NCBI GenBank assembly: GCA_963716235.1
Contig: CAVQTE010000020.1
Location: forward strand, 62,001 to 126,000
Reading direction: 5' to 3'
Origin: Sva-07 sp963716235
Lineage (GTDB): Bacteria > Actinomycetota > Acidimicrobiia > Acidimicrobiales > Ilumatobacteraceae
Length of the DNA: 64,000 nt
Under the pieces are notes generated by a model. The model saw only the letters and a program-made list of their open reading frames with translations, made no database searches and was not told the DNA's origin. The position numbers and the translations under genes were made by a program. Below are positions 1 to 7,824 of this stretch, in pieces. The first letter of the stretch is position 1. Each line of letters starts with the position of its first letter.

Positions 1-552
1 GAGTCAGCGCCGTCACTTCCACCACATCCGGCGACGCTGATCGTCAGGAGTGCCACGACAACCGAAAGATTCCACCCATACATGGCGCACCTCCGATGAG
101 TCCATGCTGGCGCCCATCCAGGAGGCCTCGCCAGAGGCCAAAGCCATGTGCCCACGCGGTCCTCACGATCCGTCACTCCACAGGGGCCTTCAGCGGCGGA
201 GAGCCAGCCGAGCGGAATGCCCGGTAGGGGGGCGGCCCCCTGAAAATCACGAGAAGTACGGCATCTGGGGTGGCACTACCCGCTCGCCGCAAACTGGTCC
301 GAGTGAGGCCGGAGGACGCCCGGTATCGCCTCTCGACTCACCCGTCGTCAATCGTCTGATGACCCGCACGCTTCGATGCCCAAGCCGCACACCGCATGAT
401 CCCGGGGGTGCAGGTCCGATCAGAGCATCACGTCCCGCCGACGTAGGGACGGTCTGACTCATTGGGATCTCCGACTCCGGGTAGCTGGCACGGTTGTCCA
501 GGGAGGGGGGTCGCGTCCGCCGGGGGCACACGTGAGCGTTCACTTCGAGGCG
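1..552. other. no gene recognised at left edge
   Basis: Open frames in this stretch overlap each other on both strands and none gives a protein with family-like composition or a clear start signal. It may be remnant DNA of the outer, older tRNA-linked element whose left end lies beyond the window. I see no RNA gene, array or clear repeat in it. Confidence 0.4.
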
Positions 553-910
553 CTACGTCCGTCGACGTTCTCGACGCGCTGCCTCGCGCTCCCGTCGACG
601 TCGCTCTGCACGCGGGACGGCAAGACCACTCGGCTCGCCATCGGCATGGGTCTCAGGCATTTGATGGTCCGTCGCCCGAGCTCGAAGTTCACCCTGCAAT
701 CGGACGATTTGAGCCCAAAGGCGGTCGCGCTCGTCCTCGAGCTGAGCTGCGCTCACGAAGTCTGCGATTCTCCATGAGCACCTCGGGCGCCAGAGCGGGG
801 TCGACCAGTCGGGCCGTTCGCTCGCGTTGTCGGGCGCGGTAGGCGCGCATCCGCTCGGCGTCGGACGACCACTTCCTCGGCCTCCCCGGTCGCCGCTGAG
901 CGCCCTCCAT
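553..910 (-). CDS. small GRPRKW-motif basic/coiled-coil protein, frame broken
   Basis: The first half begins MEGAQRRPGRPRKW, a basic motif followed by SDAERMRAYRARQRER. The second half, in another frame, runs RIADFVSAAQLEDERDRLW and ends in PRAERRRREREAARRERRR. Joining the two frames near position 775 gives one protein with basic N-terminus, central coiled coil and basic C-terminus. The gene at 30466-30941 has the same three-part layout, which supports the join. The family is common as short DNA-linked proteins of unknown role in actinobacteria; I infer nucleic-acid binding only from the charge. The break may be a real mutation or a consensus error. Confidence 0.55.
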
Positions 911-1035
911 GCCGCGACAGTGACGACGCGAGGTCACGGATCACTACCCGCTCGATCCCGATGGTCACGTACCACGTCACGGATCAATACCCGGGTGTGC
1001 CGAGACGGGCTGTTCCGTCGGCGCCCGATCGACAG

Positions 1036-1368
1036 TCAGGGAAGGACCAGGAGCGCCTCGTCGGCGTCGGCACCGAAGCGAACGATCTCTTCGCGGTTGT
1101 CCCGCAGCGCGTCGAAGATCTCGATCGTGGTGGCGTTGCCGAGCCTGACCCAGATCGCCTTCGGCGGCGGGCCGTGCAGGAACGCGAGCTGGCGGAAGTC
1201 GGAGTCCTTCGACACGATCACGAAATCGTGCTCGCCGGCATACGACCAGATCTCGGCGTCGGTTGCCGTGTCGAGCCCGACCTCGGTGACGTGCTGGCTC
1301 TCTGGGTACTCGATCGGGAACATCGCAACGAGACGCCGTGACACGTTCTGGTCGAACAGGAGCTTCAC
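1036..1368 (-). CDS. DUF5615 PIN-like toxin of a toxin-antitoxin pair
   Basis: The 110-residue protein starts MKLLFDQNVS, the usual DUF5615 N-terminus, with acidic residues D6, E39 and the KDSDF pair D55/D57 placed as in PIN-like nucleases. Families of this type are predicted RNases acting as the toxin of VapBC-like modules. The gene overlaps the end of the upstream DUF433 gene by 4 bp, so the pair is translationally coupled with the antitoxin made first. It sits in the older of two tRNA-linked elements next to an excisionase and integrase, where such modules often stabilise mobile DNA. The nuclease activity is inferred from the family. Confidence 0.85.
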   Translation of the reverse strand: MKLLFDQNVSRRLVAMFPIEYPESQHVTEVGLDTATDAEIWSYAGEHDFVIVSKDSDFRQLAFLHGPPPKAIWVRLGNATTIEIFDALRDNREEIVRFGADADEALLVLP

Positions 1369-1592
1369 GCCGGGGTGGCGAGCCGGCGCTCACGCAGCGC
1401 TGCGAACTCGATCGCCGCTCGGACGTGACGCTCGGTGAGCTCGGGGAAGTCGGCGACGATCTCCTCGGCCGTCATCCCGGACGCCAGATAGTCCAAGACG
1501 TCGTAGACGGCGATGCGCGTCCCGACGAAACACGGCTTGCCGCTCCGGACTCCCGGGCGGGTCTCGATCAGCTCCGTCAGGTCCACGCGCAC
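1365..1592 (-). CDS. DUF433 antitoxin
   Basis: The 75-residue protein carries the DUF433 signature: GVRSGKPCFVGTRIAV near residues 14-29, then a short HTH-like segment with SGMTAEEIVADFPEL and a C-terminal helix HVRAAIEFAALRER. DUF433 proteins are the usual partners of DUF5615 toxins and are thought to bind both the toxin and their own promoter. The gene lies upstream of the DUF5615 gene with a 4-bp overlap. The start is the GTG/ATG giving MRVDLTELIE; no other gene shares this operon. Confidence 0.85.
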   Translation of the reverse strand: MRVDLTELIETRPGVRSGKPCFVGTRIAVYDVLDYLASGMTAEEIVADFPELTERHVRAAIEFAALRERRLATPA

Positions 1593-1763
1593 AGGCTAGT
1601 CGCGCTGCACTCCGGCCGTCCTCGACAACCCGCGGACGGTACGGCGCACCGTTGGTGCAGATGTCCAGAGCATTGAAGGAGTAGACGCACGTTCGGAAAC
1701 GGTCGAGACGGAAAATCGGTCCGAGCGCGTCACGAATTCGTCAATCGAGAGTCATGTTCGAGT

Positions 1764-1997
1764 ATGAGCGACGATTCGGAACGATGTGGACGGGTCGGAG
1801 AGGAGCGCTTGACGGTGACGGTCGCTCAAGCGGGAGTCATGCTCGGGATCTCGCGAACATCGGCGTATGAGCGAGTGAGGCACGGCGAGATCCCGACCGT
1901 GCGGCTGGGGCGACGGTTGGTGGTGCCCATCGCCCGGCTGATGGGGATGCTCGTGGGCGAGCCACCGGCTTCAACACCGGACGAGGAAGCGGCGTGA
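1764..1997 (+). CDS. excisionase-type HTH protein (outer element)
   Basis: The 77-residue protein contains a MerR-like winged helix of the excisionase/DNA-binding HTH family: LTVTVAQAGVMLGISRTSAYERVRHGEIPTV followed by RLGRRLVVP. Proteins of this type bend DNA next to att sites and set the direction of integrase action. It is convergent with the damaged integrase at 2018-3097, the same arrangement as the excisionase/integrase pair at 31606-33220. The two copies share the SRTSAYE/SRSTAYE recognition helix, so both belong to related elements. Confidence 0.8.
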   Translation: MSDDSERCGRVGEERLTVTVAQAGVMLGISRTSAYERVRHGEIPTVRLGRRLVVPIARLMGMLVGEPPASTPDEEAA

Positions 1998-2017
1998 CGA
2001 TCGCCTCCGCAGCACGC

Positions 2018-3097
2018 CTACTCACCGGCTTCGGGCGTTGCGCTGAGTCGACCCAGGATCTGTGCCGCTTCATGGTCGGCCCCTGGCACGAAGTGCGAGT
2101 ACACGTTGAGCGTCGTCGCCGCGTTGCGGTGTCCCAGGCGACCTGCCACGGTCCGTACGTCGACGCCGGCGCTCAGCAGACGGGTGGCGACGTAGTGCCG
2201 GAGGTCATGCAGGCGCACCCCCGTCAGCCCGGCGTCATCGCACGCCTTCCGGAACCGGCGCGAGGCAGAGTCCGGGTACCACGGCGTCGAACCGGCGACG
2301 TCGCCCGCGAACACGAACGCGTCGACAACGGGCGCAGTGCCGCACCCGTCGGATCTGATGGGTCTTGGTGTCCTTCTCCACGAGCCCGTCCGGACCCTGC
2401 ACGAGGCCGCGACCGATCGTGACGACGCCCCGCTCGAGATCGATGTCGGACCAACGGAGCGCGAGCATCTCGCTCCGGCGCGCTCCCGTCATCGCCGACA
2501 GTCGGACGAACACCCCGAACTCCGGATCCTCCACGTCGATCGCCGCCTGCAACCTCCGAAGCTGCGTCGGCCTCGGCGGAGCAATGTCCGGCTGCGGCAC
2601 GCGTGGCGGTGAGGCCGAGACAGCCGGGTTGACACCGAGCCACCCCCACCGCACGCCCTGGGCGAGCGCACGGCGAAGGATCCCGTGGATGCGCCGGATC
2701 GTGCCCGGCGCGACGGACGACCTGCGGCCGCCGTCGACGAGGAGCGAGCGGTAGTAACGGTCGAGCGACGCAGTAGTGAGCTTGCTGAGCCGCACGTCAC
2801 CGAGCGCCGGGCGAAGGTTGCGCTCGATGTAACCGATGACCTCTCGGGTCGTCTTCGGCGAGAAGTCCTCCCGGGCCAGTTCGAACCACCGATCGAGGAG
2901 CTCGCCCACGGTCGCAGTCGTCCTCGTCGCCAGGCCCCGCTCGGCCTCGACGATCACCTCGTTGAGCGATCGCTGGGCCTCGCGCTTGCCGGCACGAACG
3001 GTCTTCGTGGGATGGCGCTGCTTCCCGTTGACCGGGTCGGCACCCAGGTAGACCCTGAGCTCCCACGCCGACCCCGTTGGCGCATCGATCCCTTCAT
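2018..3097 (-). pseudogene. tyrosine integrase, outer element, damaged
   Basis: The reading begins MKGSMRQRG and continues in another frame through an N-terminal arm-binding and core-binding region (DRWFELAREDFSPKTT, DRYYRSLL) to catalytic motifs MTGARRSE, LHDLRHYVATRLL, GRLGHRNAATTL and NVYSHF. Compared with the copy at 32059-33220 there is a 1-bp loss near the start codon and a loss of about 70 bp near 2335, which removes roughly 23 codons between KTHQIRR and the APVVDAFVF segment. The larger deletion is not a sequencing slip, so this integrase is probably dead. It lies directly beside the 3190-3238 tRNA-Glu fragment. Confidence 0.85.
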
Positions 3098-3189
3098 GGC
3101 GTGACCTCCATTGTCGTTCATGGGCGGGCCATGGGCAACGGAAGCCGAAACGGAAAGAGACCCTCTTGCGAGGGCCTCTGACCTGATCT

Positions 3190-3238
3190 TTTCTTGGCAG
3201 CCCGTACGGGATTCGAACCCGTGCCGCCACCTTGAGAG
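3190..3238 (-). repeat. att site: 3' fragment of tRNA-Glu
   Basis: These 49 bp are identical to 33315-33363 and comprise the 3' part of tRNA-Glu (from inside the anticodon loop through T-arm and acceptor end) plus 8 bp beyond it. Past 3238 the sequence diverges, so no complete tRNA can form. This is the expected product of integration by a tyrosine integrase at a tRNA 3' end and marks the left end of a 30.1-kb island. Confidence 0.9.
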
Positions 3239-3362
3239 AGCCACGACCGTCCGGCCCGTACCGCCCAACATCGTTTCGTACGGGTTGAGCAGGCATAACA
3301 CTACCCCCAACGTCCGGCTGGTCTCGATCGTGACGGCCATTATCGAGCAGTCCGGCGCAGAT

Positions 3363-3386
3363 CCATTGGCAAGTCCATTGGCAACG
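3363..3386 (+). repeat. arm-type integrase site, left end
   Basis: Two tandem copies of CCATTGGCAA (second followed by CG) lie about 125 bp inside the left att site. The same paired motif, with one base less between copies, occurs at 33240-33262 inside the right att site, just upstream of the integrase start. Matching direct repeats inside both ends are typical arm-type binding sites for the integrase N-terminal domain. Function is inferred. Confidence 0.65.
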
Positions 3387-3484
3387 CAGACCTCACTGAA
3401 CTCGCAGGACGGGCCGAACCGAAAGTGACGGCGCATTGCCAGCACCTATCGGCAGTTCGGCCGTAGCTACTTGTAGTCGAACGT

Positions 3485-3777
3485 TTAGCACCAGGTGAGC
3501 GCTTCGACAGCCTCGACGCTGATTTCGGGGTGGGCGAGTCGGAACTGCGATGCGGCAACGGTGCCCATCGCCGCGAGGTCAGCCGTGGTGTGCCTCGCGT
3601 CGGATTCGTAGAACTCACGTTCAAGTTCGAACACCACGGGCAGCACGGTCAGCGCTCGTTCCTCGCCGAGCGCCGCGAACGACGCGACCCTCGTCACGGC
3701 TTGGATGACTTGAGACCCCGACGCCCCGTCCACGCCACGATGGCAGCGCTCACGACTTCCGCTTCATTGATGGACAC
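3485..3777 (-). CDS. hypothetical small protein, possible frame break
   Basis: I do not recognise the family. A GTG start at 3777 opens INEAEVVSAAIVAWTGR in one frame. The rest (SQVIQAVTRVASFAALGEE to EISVEAVEALTWC) is in another frame from about 3720, so one base seems lost or gained in a G-rich run. The second part alone gives 82 residues with alternating hydrophobic and acidic stretches. It is divergent from the DUF4304 gene at 3855, and the two starts are about 77 bp apart. It is the first gene of the island after the left boundary. Confidence 0.5.
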
Positions 3778-3854
3778 AACTCGATCCTTGCCGATTCGTG
3801 CACGCCGAGCGGCAGATCGGTGCTGGTGTTGTATGCGTGGCACAATCACCCGGC

Positions 3855-4313
3855 ATGACGACGGCTCGCGAGGCTATGGACGCGGCGTTGAAACAGATGG
3901 CCGCAGAGTCGCTTCGTCCGCGTGGTTTCAAGGGCTCGCTGCCGCACTGGCGTCGACGACGTGATGACCGGCTCGAACTCGTCAGCGTCCAGTACTTCTC
4001 GTCTGGTGGCAGCTTCGTAGTCGAGGATCGCGACGTGCGGGGTCGAGGGATGGACGACCAGCTGCGGGGCAAGACGATCGCGCCGGGCAAGGTGACGGCC
4101 CGCGATATCAACCCGCCGAACCGTCCGCGACTTGGTGCAGCGACGTTTCCTGATGGCGACCATTGGTTCGTGTACGGGCCACGGAGCTACGAGGCCGACG
4201 CGGGCCTCGTGCGGTCCGGGCGTCACTACGCGAGGATTGCGGCAGACGTTGCCCGCCTCATCGAAACTCAGGCAGAGCCTTGGTGGGAATCGTACGTACC
4301 TCGCACGTGGTAG
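3855..4313 (+). CDS. DUF4304 family protein
   Basis: The 152-residue protein begins MTTAREAMDAALKQMAAESLRPRGFKGSLPHW and continues with LELVSVQYFSSGGSFVVE, the GF...F...Q....G.F layout of DUF4304. This family is often found near polymorphic toxins as presumed immunity proteins, but the role is not established. The ATG at 3855 is chosen over an upstream start because the family begins here. CACAAT lies 8 nt before the ATG as a possible -10 box for a leaderless transcript. The stop is followed at once by the GCCGAATGCCC sequence seen after several neighbouring stops. Confidence 0.7.
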   Translation: MTTAREAMDAALKQMAAESLRPRGFKGSLPHWRRRRDDRLELVSVQYFSSGGSFVVEDRDVRGRGMDDQLRGKTIAPGKVTARDINPPNRPRLGAATFPDGDHWFVYGPRSYEADAGLVRSGRHYARIAADVARLIETQAEPWWESYVPRTW

Positions 4314-4359
4314 CGCCGAATGCCCGGTATATGCGCGCTTCGCAAGGCGACAAGGACGG

Positions 4360-4815
4360 TCAGGTAGTTGCGAGCGAACCGCAGACGTCCTCAACAGGCG
4401 CGCCCTGGCGCTCCGCCGCTGCCCGTATGAACACCACCGCAGCGTCCAACGCATGTCGCCAAAGGTCGTCGGTGGACCACCAGCCGGTGTCTTCCGGTTC
4501 GGCGCCAGCGGCGATCATGATCGCTCCCTGTATGCAGTGGCGGCGTTTCGAGTGGCCGACGTTGCCGCGGGCGGGGTCCTCGGGCAGCATCCTTTCCGCG
4601 AGCCCGTCGACCTCGAGTCGATCAGTCCGACTCGATCCGCACGCGAGGTACGCGTCGGCCGCAAGGTCCATGAGCGCCGAGGCCGGATAGGTGGAGCCCT
4701 CTGCGTGAAGCGGGCGGAGCACGTCGGCGATGTCGTCGACCGCGCGACCTGCGATCAGTGCGTCGAGCACGATCGCCCGGATCTCGTCGTCAAGCGCCTC
4801 GCCGCCTGTGGCCAT
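4360..4815 (-). CDS. hypothetical protein of island
   Basis: This is a 151-residue protein starting MATGGEALDDEIRAIVLDAL and rich in Ala, Asp and Leu helices (DDIADVLRPL, ALMDLAADAYLACG, DDLWRHALDAAVVFIRAAAE). I do not recognise the family; composition suggests a soluble alpha-helical protein. It is flanked by inverted copies of a short block (TATATGCGCGCTTCGCAAGG at 4330 and its complement near 4870), so it occupies one unit between repeat blocks. It is divergent from the gene starting at 4892. Confidence 0.55.
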   Translation of the reverse strand: MATGGEALDDEIRAIVLDALIAGRAVDDIADVLRPLHAEGSTYPASALMDLAADAYLACGSSRTDRLEVDGLAERMLPEDPARGNVGHSKRRHCIQGAIMIAAGAEPEDTGWWSTDDLWRHALDAAVVFIRAAAERQGAPVEDVCGSLATT

Positions 4816-4856
4816 GGGCCAACGATAGATATCTCGAGCAAGACCAGCGTGATGCC

Positions 4857-4891
4857 TTGCGAAGCGCGCACATACCGGGCAATCTGAGCGG
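4857..4891 (+). promoter_or_regulatory. repeat-borne leaderless promoter P1
   Basis: TTGCGA at 4857-4862, a 17-bp spacer and CAATCT at 4880-4885 lie 6 nt before the GTG at 4892. The same spacing and near-identical sequence (GCACATACCGGGCAATCTGNGCGG) precede the genes at 7961 and 8760. I read this as a -35/-10 pair feeding a leaderless mRNA that starts at the GTG. Confidence 0.55.
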
Positions 4892-5569
4892 GTGTCCACA
4901 GCGTCAAGCACGACGGTGTTGTCGCTGTCATCGCTGCGGGTCGAGTGCACACCCGTGCCGGATTCTGATCGGTGGGTGCACGTCGTTATCGCTGTGACGA
5001 GCCCACCGTTCACAGGTGACCTCGAGACGATTCTTGAATCAGTCGACTTGGAAGTATTCGCCGACGCTCTTGATGCGGTCGCTGCTTCGGGTACCGGGGA
5101 GGCTGTACTCGGAGGAGGTCGCGCCGCCGAGTTACGGCTGACCATCGAGCGTCAAGTCGGCGGCTCCGAGGGCCATTTCGTGGTCGAGTCTTCGGTTACG
5201 CCGTCGGGTGATGACCCCTATCCACGCCTGACATTCCTAACCTTCGACGTTCCGCCCGTTTTCGCAGACGCCACGATTCGGTCACACGAGGTGGCTGGGC
5301 GCGATCCGTGGCCCGGCGAACAGATCTCGACCAGCGCCATATCTGTAGATATTCCGGTGGCACGCAGCTGGTCAGGTTGGCCCTTCTGGACTTCGGCGGT
5401 ATCGGCGAGTCGTGACGGAAACCTCAGGAGGAACTTCAATCCTCATCTGTTCCATCGCAGCGCTCTCATCGTCTTGGCTTGCGTCGTCGGGAAGCCAAGT
5501 GACAATCTCCTGCGGGTGCTCAGCGACCCTTGCACGGATGACGTCCTCGGCTTCGTCAATCGCCGATAG
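4892..5569 (+). CDS. hypothetical protein, WapI-immunity-like N-terminus
   Basis: The protein starts at the GTG placed 6 nt after the CAATCT box. Residues 20-130 alternate beta-strands and helices (VHVVIAVTSPPFTGDLETIL, EVFADALDAV, AELRLTIERQVGG), as in small immunity-type proteins of the WapI kind, but the match is loose. The last 65 codons overlap the convergent gene at 5372-5977 by 198 bp, far more than usual, and look less protein-like. The true end may therefore be nearer 5410 with a frame error between. Product unknown. Confidence 0.5.
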   Translation: MSTASSTTVLSLSSLRVECTPVPDSDRWVHVVIAVTSPPFTGDLETILESVDLEVFADALDAVAASGTGEAVLGGGRAAELRLTIERQVGGSEGHFVVESSVTPSGDDPYPRLTFLTFDVPPVFADATIRSHEVAGRDPWPGEQISTSAISVDIPVARSWSGWPFWTSAVSASRDGNLRRNFNPHLFHRSALIVLACVVGKPSDNLLRVLSDPCTDDVLGFVNRR

Positions 5570-5977
5570 GTCGCCGGCCAAGAACTCCGGGGCAACGATG
5601 CGCAGTGCATCTGCCCAGAAGACAAGCTGGCGTTGGATGTCCCTGGCGCCGAGTCCGTAGGCGAGCGCCGAGTCATTGAGCATTGGAGACTGACACGCCT
5701 CCAGCACGTTGTCGAGGAGTGTGTGGTGCAGCGGTTCAGACGTCACCCAGATCGGGTAGGGCGGTATGGCGCCGTCGACCAGCCGGATGAGTGATACCTC
5801 GACGCGTCGGAACTCGTTGCTTCGGGTCACCTCGACGGCGGCCGTCGCAGAGCCGTAGTGGCACGAAGTCGCCCAGAACGAGCCGTCTTTCGTTGGAAGC
5901 GGCCGGAAGCCGTGCTCCGTCAGAAAGTCGAAGTGCGGTGCGACCGTCCTCTGCCACGTGACCTCGGCGCGACTCAT
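5372..5977 (-). CDS. hypothetical protein of island
   Basis: This is a 201-residue protein starting MSRAEVTWQRTVAPHFDFLTEHGF. It has a mixed alpha/beta N-terminal half (ATSCHYGSATAAVEVTRSNE, FRRVEVSLIRLVDGAI) and a helical C-terminal half with DLSAIDEAEDVIRARVAEHP. The family is not recognised, though the style resembles orphan immunity-type proteins such as DUF4304. The ATG at 5977 is preferred to upstream starts because conserved-looking sequence begins there. It is convergent with and overlaps the gene at 4892-5569. Confidence 0.6.
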   Translation of the reverse strand: MSRAEVTWQRTVAPHFDFLTEHGFRPLPTKDGSFWATSCHYGSATAAVEVTRSNEFRRVEVSLIRLVDGAIPPYPIWVTSEPLHHTLLDNVLEACQSPMLNDSALAYGLGARDIQRQLVFWADALRIVAPEFLAGDLSAIDEAEDVIRARVAEHPQEIVTWLPDDASQDDESAAMEQMRIEVPPEVSVTTRRYRRSPEGPT

Positions 5978-6067
5978 CAGGGCGACCGTAGCTGAGTGGT
6001 CCCCCAGTCCAGGCCCGCCATCACCGCACCACGCACCGCAGTCAATCAACAGGGTGCAGAACGGCGA

Positions 6068-6105
6068 TTACGCAGCGCAGGACTTGGGCCGAACTCGCAC
6101 GCAGC
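6068..6105 (+). repeat. class I repeat, left block (partial)
   Basis: ACGCAGCGCAGGACTTGGGCCG followed by an ACTCGCACGC block resembles the left block of the class I repeats at 9017 and 10130 (GGGTGCGCTGCTTGGGCCG, TCGCACGCG). It lies between two minus-strand genes, yet has the plus orientation like all other copies. Confidence 0.4.
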
Positions 6106-6168
6106 CGCCGTCTCGCCGGTCGGATTACAGGCCGGGTGCTATGTGTGGATCGCTGCGTGACAGCGGCG

Positions 6169-6420
6169 CTACTCACCGCCCAGCGGGCACGCGATCAGTG
6201 CGTCGAGTGCGTCCTCGCCTTCGAGTTGGGCGAAGCACGTTGGATGAGCCACCACAAATGGGGACCATCCGTGAATGTCGGTGCCCTGGCGCACGAATCG
6301 TTTCTTCGTTGGACGATCGGGATCGTTCGAGTCGGTGGGGCCGATGTTGACGAAGGCGGCTTCGGGCTCGATCTTCGTGCCGCAGAGGTGGCATGGGCCC
6401 ACTGAACCTTGCCCTGGCAT
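6169..6420 (-). CDS. small Cys-rich, probably zinc-binding protein
   Basis: This 83-residue protein has a CHLCGTK motif near residues 10-16, then HPTCFAQ and a C-terminal CPLGG, giving two Cys pairs plus a His as possible zinc ligands. It starts MPGQGSVGPC. The layout resembles a small zinc ribbon but no named family is evident. It lies between two class I repeat blocks. A DNA- or RNA-binding role is possible but only guessed. Confidence 0.5.
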   Translation of the reverse strand: MPGQGSVGPCHLCGTKIEPEAAFVNIGPTDSNDPDRPTKKRFVRQGTDIHGWSPFVVAHPTCFAQLEGEDALDALIACPLGGE

Positions 6421-6533
6421 CTTGCGAGCCTACGTCCGACGCTCGGTGCCCCTCGGCCACGGCCGGCGCTCGGCACATCAAGATCCTCAATGGGACCTCT
6501 GGTGGCGACACCACCCCACCGACACGTCGGGGT

Positions 6534-6663
6534 TATCTCGTGTCACGGTTGGGCCGGAGTCGGTCACCATCTGGGGCGACGTCACAGCGCTTACTCGAGT
6601 CGATGCCGAGCGGTCTCCCGGCTGCGATCGACACTTGCGTCAGGCGCAGATACCGGTCAGTAG
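6534..6663 (+). repeat. class I repeat unit U1
   Basis: This ~130-bp unit aligns along its whole length with units at 7825-7960 and 8624-8759: a left block TATCTCGTGTCACGGTTGGG, then GTCGGTCACCATC, then GCGGTCTCCCGGCTGCGATC, ending in the promoter-like ACTTGCGT...TACCGG...CAGTAG. It fills the 326-bp gap between a minus-strand and a plus-strand gene. A 22-codon frame from 6673 after the promoter has no recognisable product. Confidence 0.7.
6635..6663 (+). promoter_or_regulatory. repeat-borne promoter P4, degenerate
   Basis: TTGCGT at 6635-6640, a 17-bp spacer and CAGTAG at 6658-6663 match the other repeat promoters, but the -10 box has changed and a GTG follows after 9 nt instead of 6. It may drive a 22-codon frame (6673-6741) or the gene from 6747. 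Confidence 0.35.
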
Positions 6664-6746
6664 GGTCGCCCTGTGGAGACCGACAGGTTGATCCGCGCCG
6701 CCTCGTCCACGATTGAGACGTCACCCGCATTCAAGGGCCTTGGGCG

Positions 6747-7067
6747 GTGAGTGTGAGTACATCTCACCGCGGTAGCTCCATCGAGTTGGTCAATGACGCA
6801 GCAGCGATCTCGGTGACCGCCGACTGGCTGGAGGGCGACCTCACCGTGGCGATTCGCCCCGTCGGTGGAGCCTTGATCGCCTTCGAGGTCCTCGCCGATG
6901 CAGCCGATGCGAAGGGCCTCTCACTGACTCGGCTCCCGAGGGCGATCTCGACCGATTCGCTCGCTCGTCGGCTGGTGCAGGTACTCGAACTGCTTGACCT
7001 TGCGGTCCCCGGCGTGCTGGCGGGAACGGACGAAGCTGCGCACGCGCTGCGAGCCAGGAGTGCATAA
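6747..7067 (+). CDS. hypothetical protein of island
   Basis: This is a 106-residue protein from a GTG at 6747 (a second GTG at 6753 is also possible). It has an N-terminal beta region (ISVTADWLEGDLTVAIRPVG), then helices (AFEVLADAADAKGLSL, SLARRLVQVLELLDLAVPG). It is acidic with even codon use typical of real genes here, and ends 38 bp before the next plus-strand gene. Family not recognised. Confidence 0.5.
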   Translation: MSVSTSHRGSSIELVNDAAAISVTADWLEGDLTVAIRPVGGALIAFEVLADAADAKGLSLTRLPRAISTDSLARRLVQVLELLDLAVPGVLAGTDEAAHALRARSA

Positions 7068-7105
7068 CTGCTGATCGAGTTCTCGATTCGGACAGAGTGT
7101 GCGTC

Positions 7106-7336
7106 GTGAAAGTCAGCGATGCCGAAGAGATCGTCAAGGGAGCACGAGTCGACCCGACCTACTACAGCTTCGACGGTGACCGACACGAAGCACTGTGCAT
7201 CATCGCCGTGGGTCAAGAGTGGAGAGTCTTCATCAGCGAGCACGGGTCGCGGTACGAGGAGCACACCTTCACTGATGAGGACGAGGCTTGCGTGTGGTTT
7301 CTCAAGCGGTTGTTCCAACTCCGGCAGCCGAGCTAG
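7106..7336 (+). CDS. hypothetical protein of island
   Basis: This 76-residue protein starts with VKVSDAEEIVKGARVDPTYY. It has compact alternation of strands and helices (HEALCIIAVGQEWRVFISEHG, DEACVWFLKRLFQL), as in small immunity-type proteins. A GTG at 7097 would add three residues; 7106 is preferred because CAGAGT lies 7 nt before it as a possible -10. The stop is followed by three tandem GCCGAACT copies (7341-7366). Product unknown. Confidence 0.55.
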   Translation: MKVSDAEEIVKGARVDPTYYSFDGDRHEALCIIAVGQEWRVFISEHGSRYEEHTFTDEDEACVWFLKRLFQLRQPS

Positions 7337-7400
7337 GCACGCCGAACTGCCGAACTGCCGAACTGCCCTGTCTGGCACCGCAGTGTGGCATCCTCCGCGT

Positions 7401-7763
7401 GTGCCGCGTATTGCTGTCCCCGCGGATGACGCGCCGTTGCAGGAGGTGATGCAGTTCGCCACCACGTCGTACTTCGGTTACGACAGGCATGGAGGCGTCG
7501 AAGGGCTCACCGCGATCGCGAACCCGGCCCTGGACGCGTGGCGTCATGTGCAGCGGCTTCCCGAGTCCGAGAGCGCCGTCCGTGCCTCGCTCTTCTTCGA
7601 GTCCCGTCGCTGGCACCACTTCGGCTCTCCGCCAGACGATGAAGGAGAGGCGTACATGCGAGCCCTGATTTCGCGGCTACGCGATCTGACCGGAGGCTCG
7701 GTCGAGGCGGATCGTGACGGCCTCAGCTGGCGCATCCGTCGGCGGTTGCGACCGAACGAATAG
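7401..7763 (+). CDS. hypothetical protein of island
   Basis: This 120-residue protein opens VPRIAVPADDAPLQEVMQFATTSYFGYDRHGG and has a charged C-terminus (LRDLTGGSVEADRDGLSWRIRRRLR). The longer frame upstream of the GTG is out of style and runs back through the previous gene, so the GTG at 7401 is taken as start. No family recognised. The stop is followed by the GCCGAACTCCCG sequence and the class I unit U2. Confidence 0.5.
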   Translation: MPRIAVPADDAPLQEVMQFATTSYFGYDRHGGVEGLTAIANPALDAWRHVQRLPESESAVRASLFFESRRWHHFGSPPDDEGEAYMRALISRLRDLTGGSVEADRDGLSWRIRRRLRPNE

Positions 7764-7824
7764 TGCCGAACTCCCGATCTACGCTCCCGCCCGTCTCGTC
7801 GGGCCACTGGCACGGCGACGTGGG

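Larger units (their letters stand above)
3098..3484. other. junction between two stacked elements
   Basis: This stretch has no gene. It holds a degenerate arm-like site (CCATGGGCAACGG, 3129-3141), a copy of the tRNA terminator hairpin (3157-3178), the 49-bp tRNA-Glu fragment (3190-3238) and, on the island side, a pair of CCATTGGCAA repeats (3363-3386). Everything matches the order found beside the intact tRNA-Glu at 33240-33363, so the segment is the left boundary of the inner island joined to the integrase end of the outer element. Confidence 0.75.

Noticed and set aside
50..457. 135-codon frame at left edge
   Set aside because: Low-information Pro/Arg-rich reading overlapping another frame on the opposite strand; no motif or start signal.
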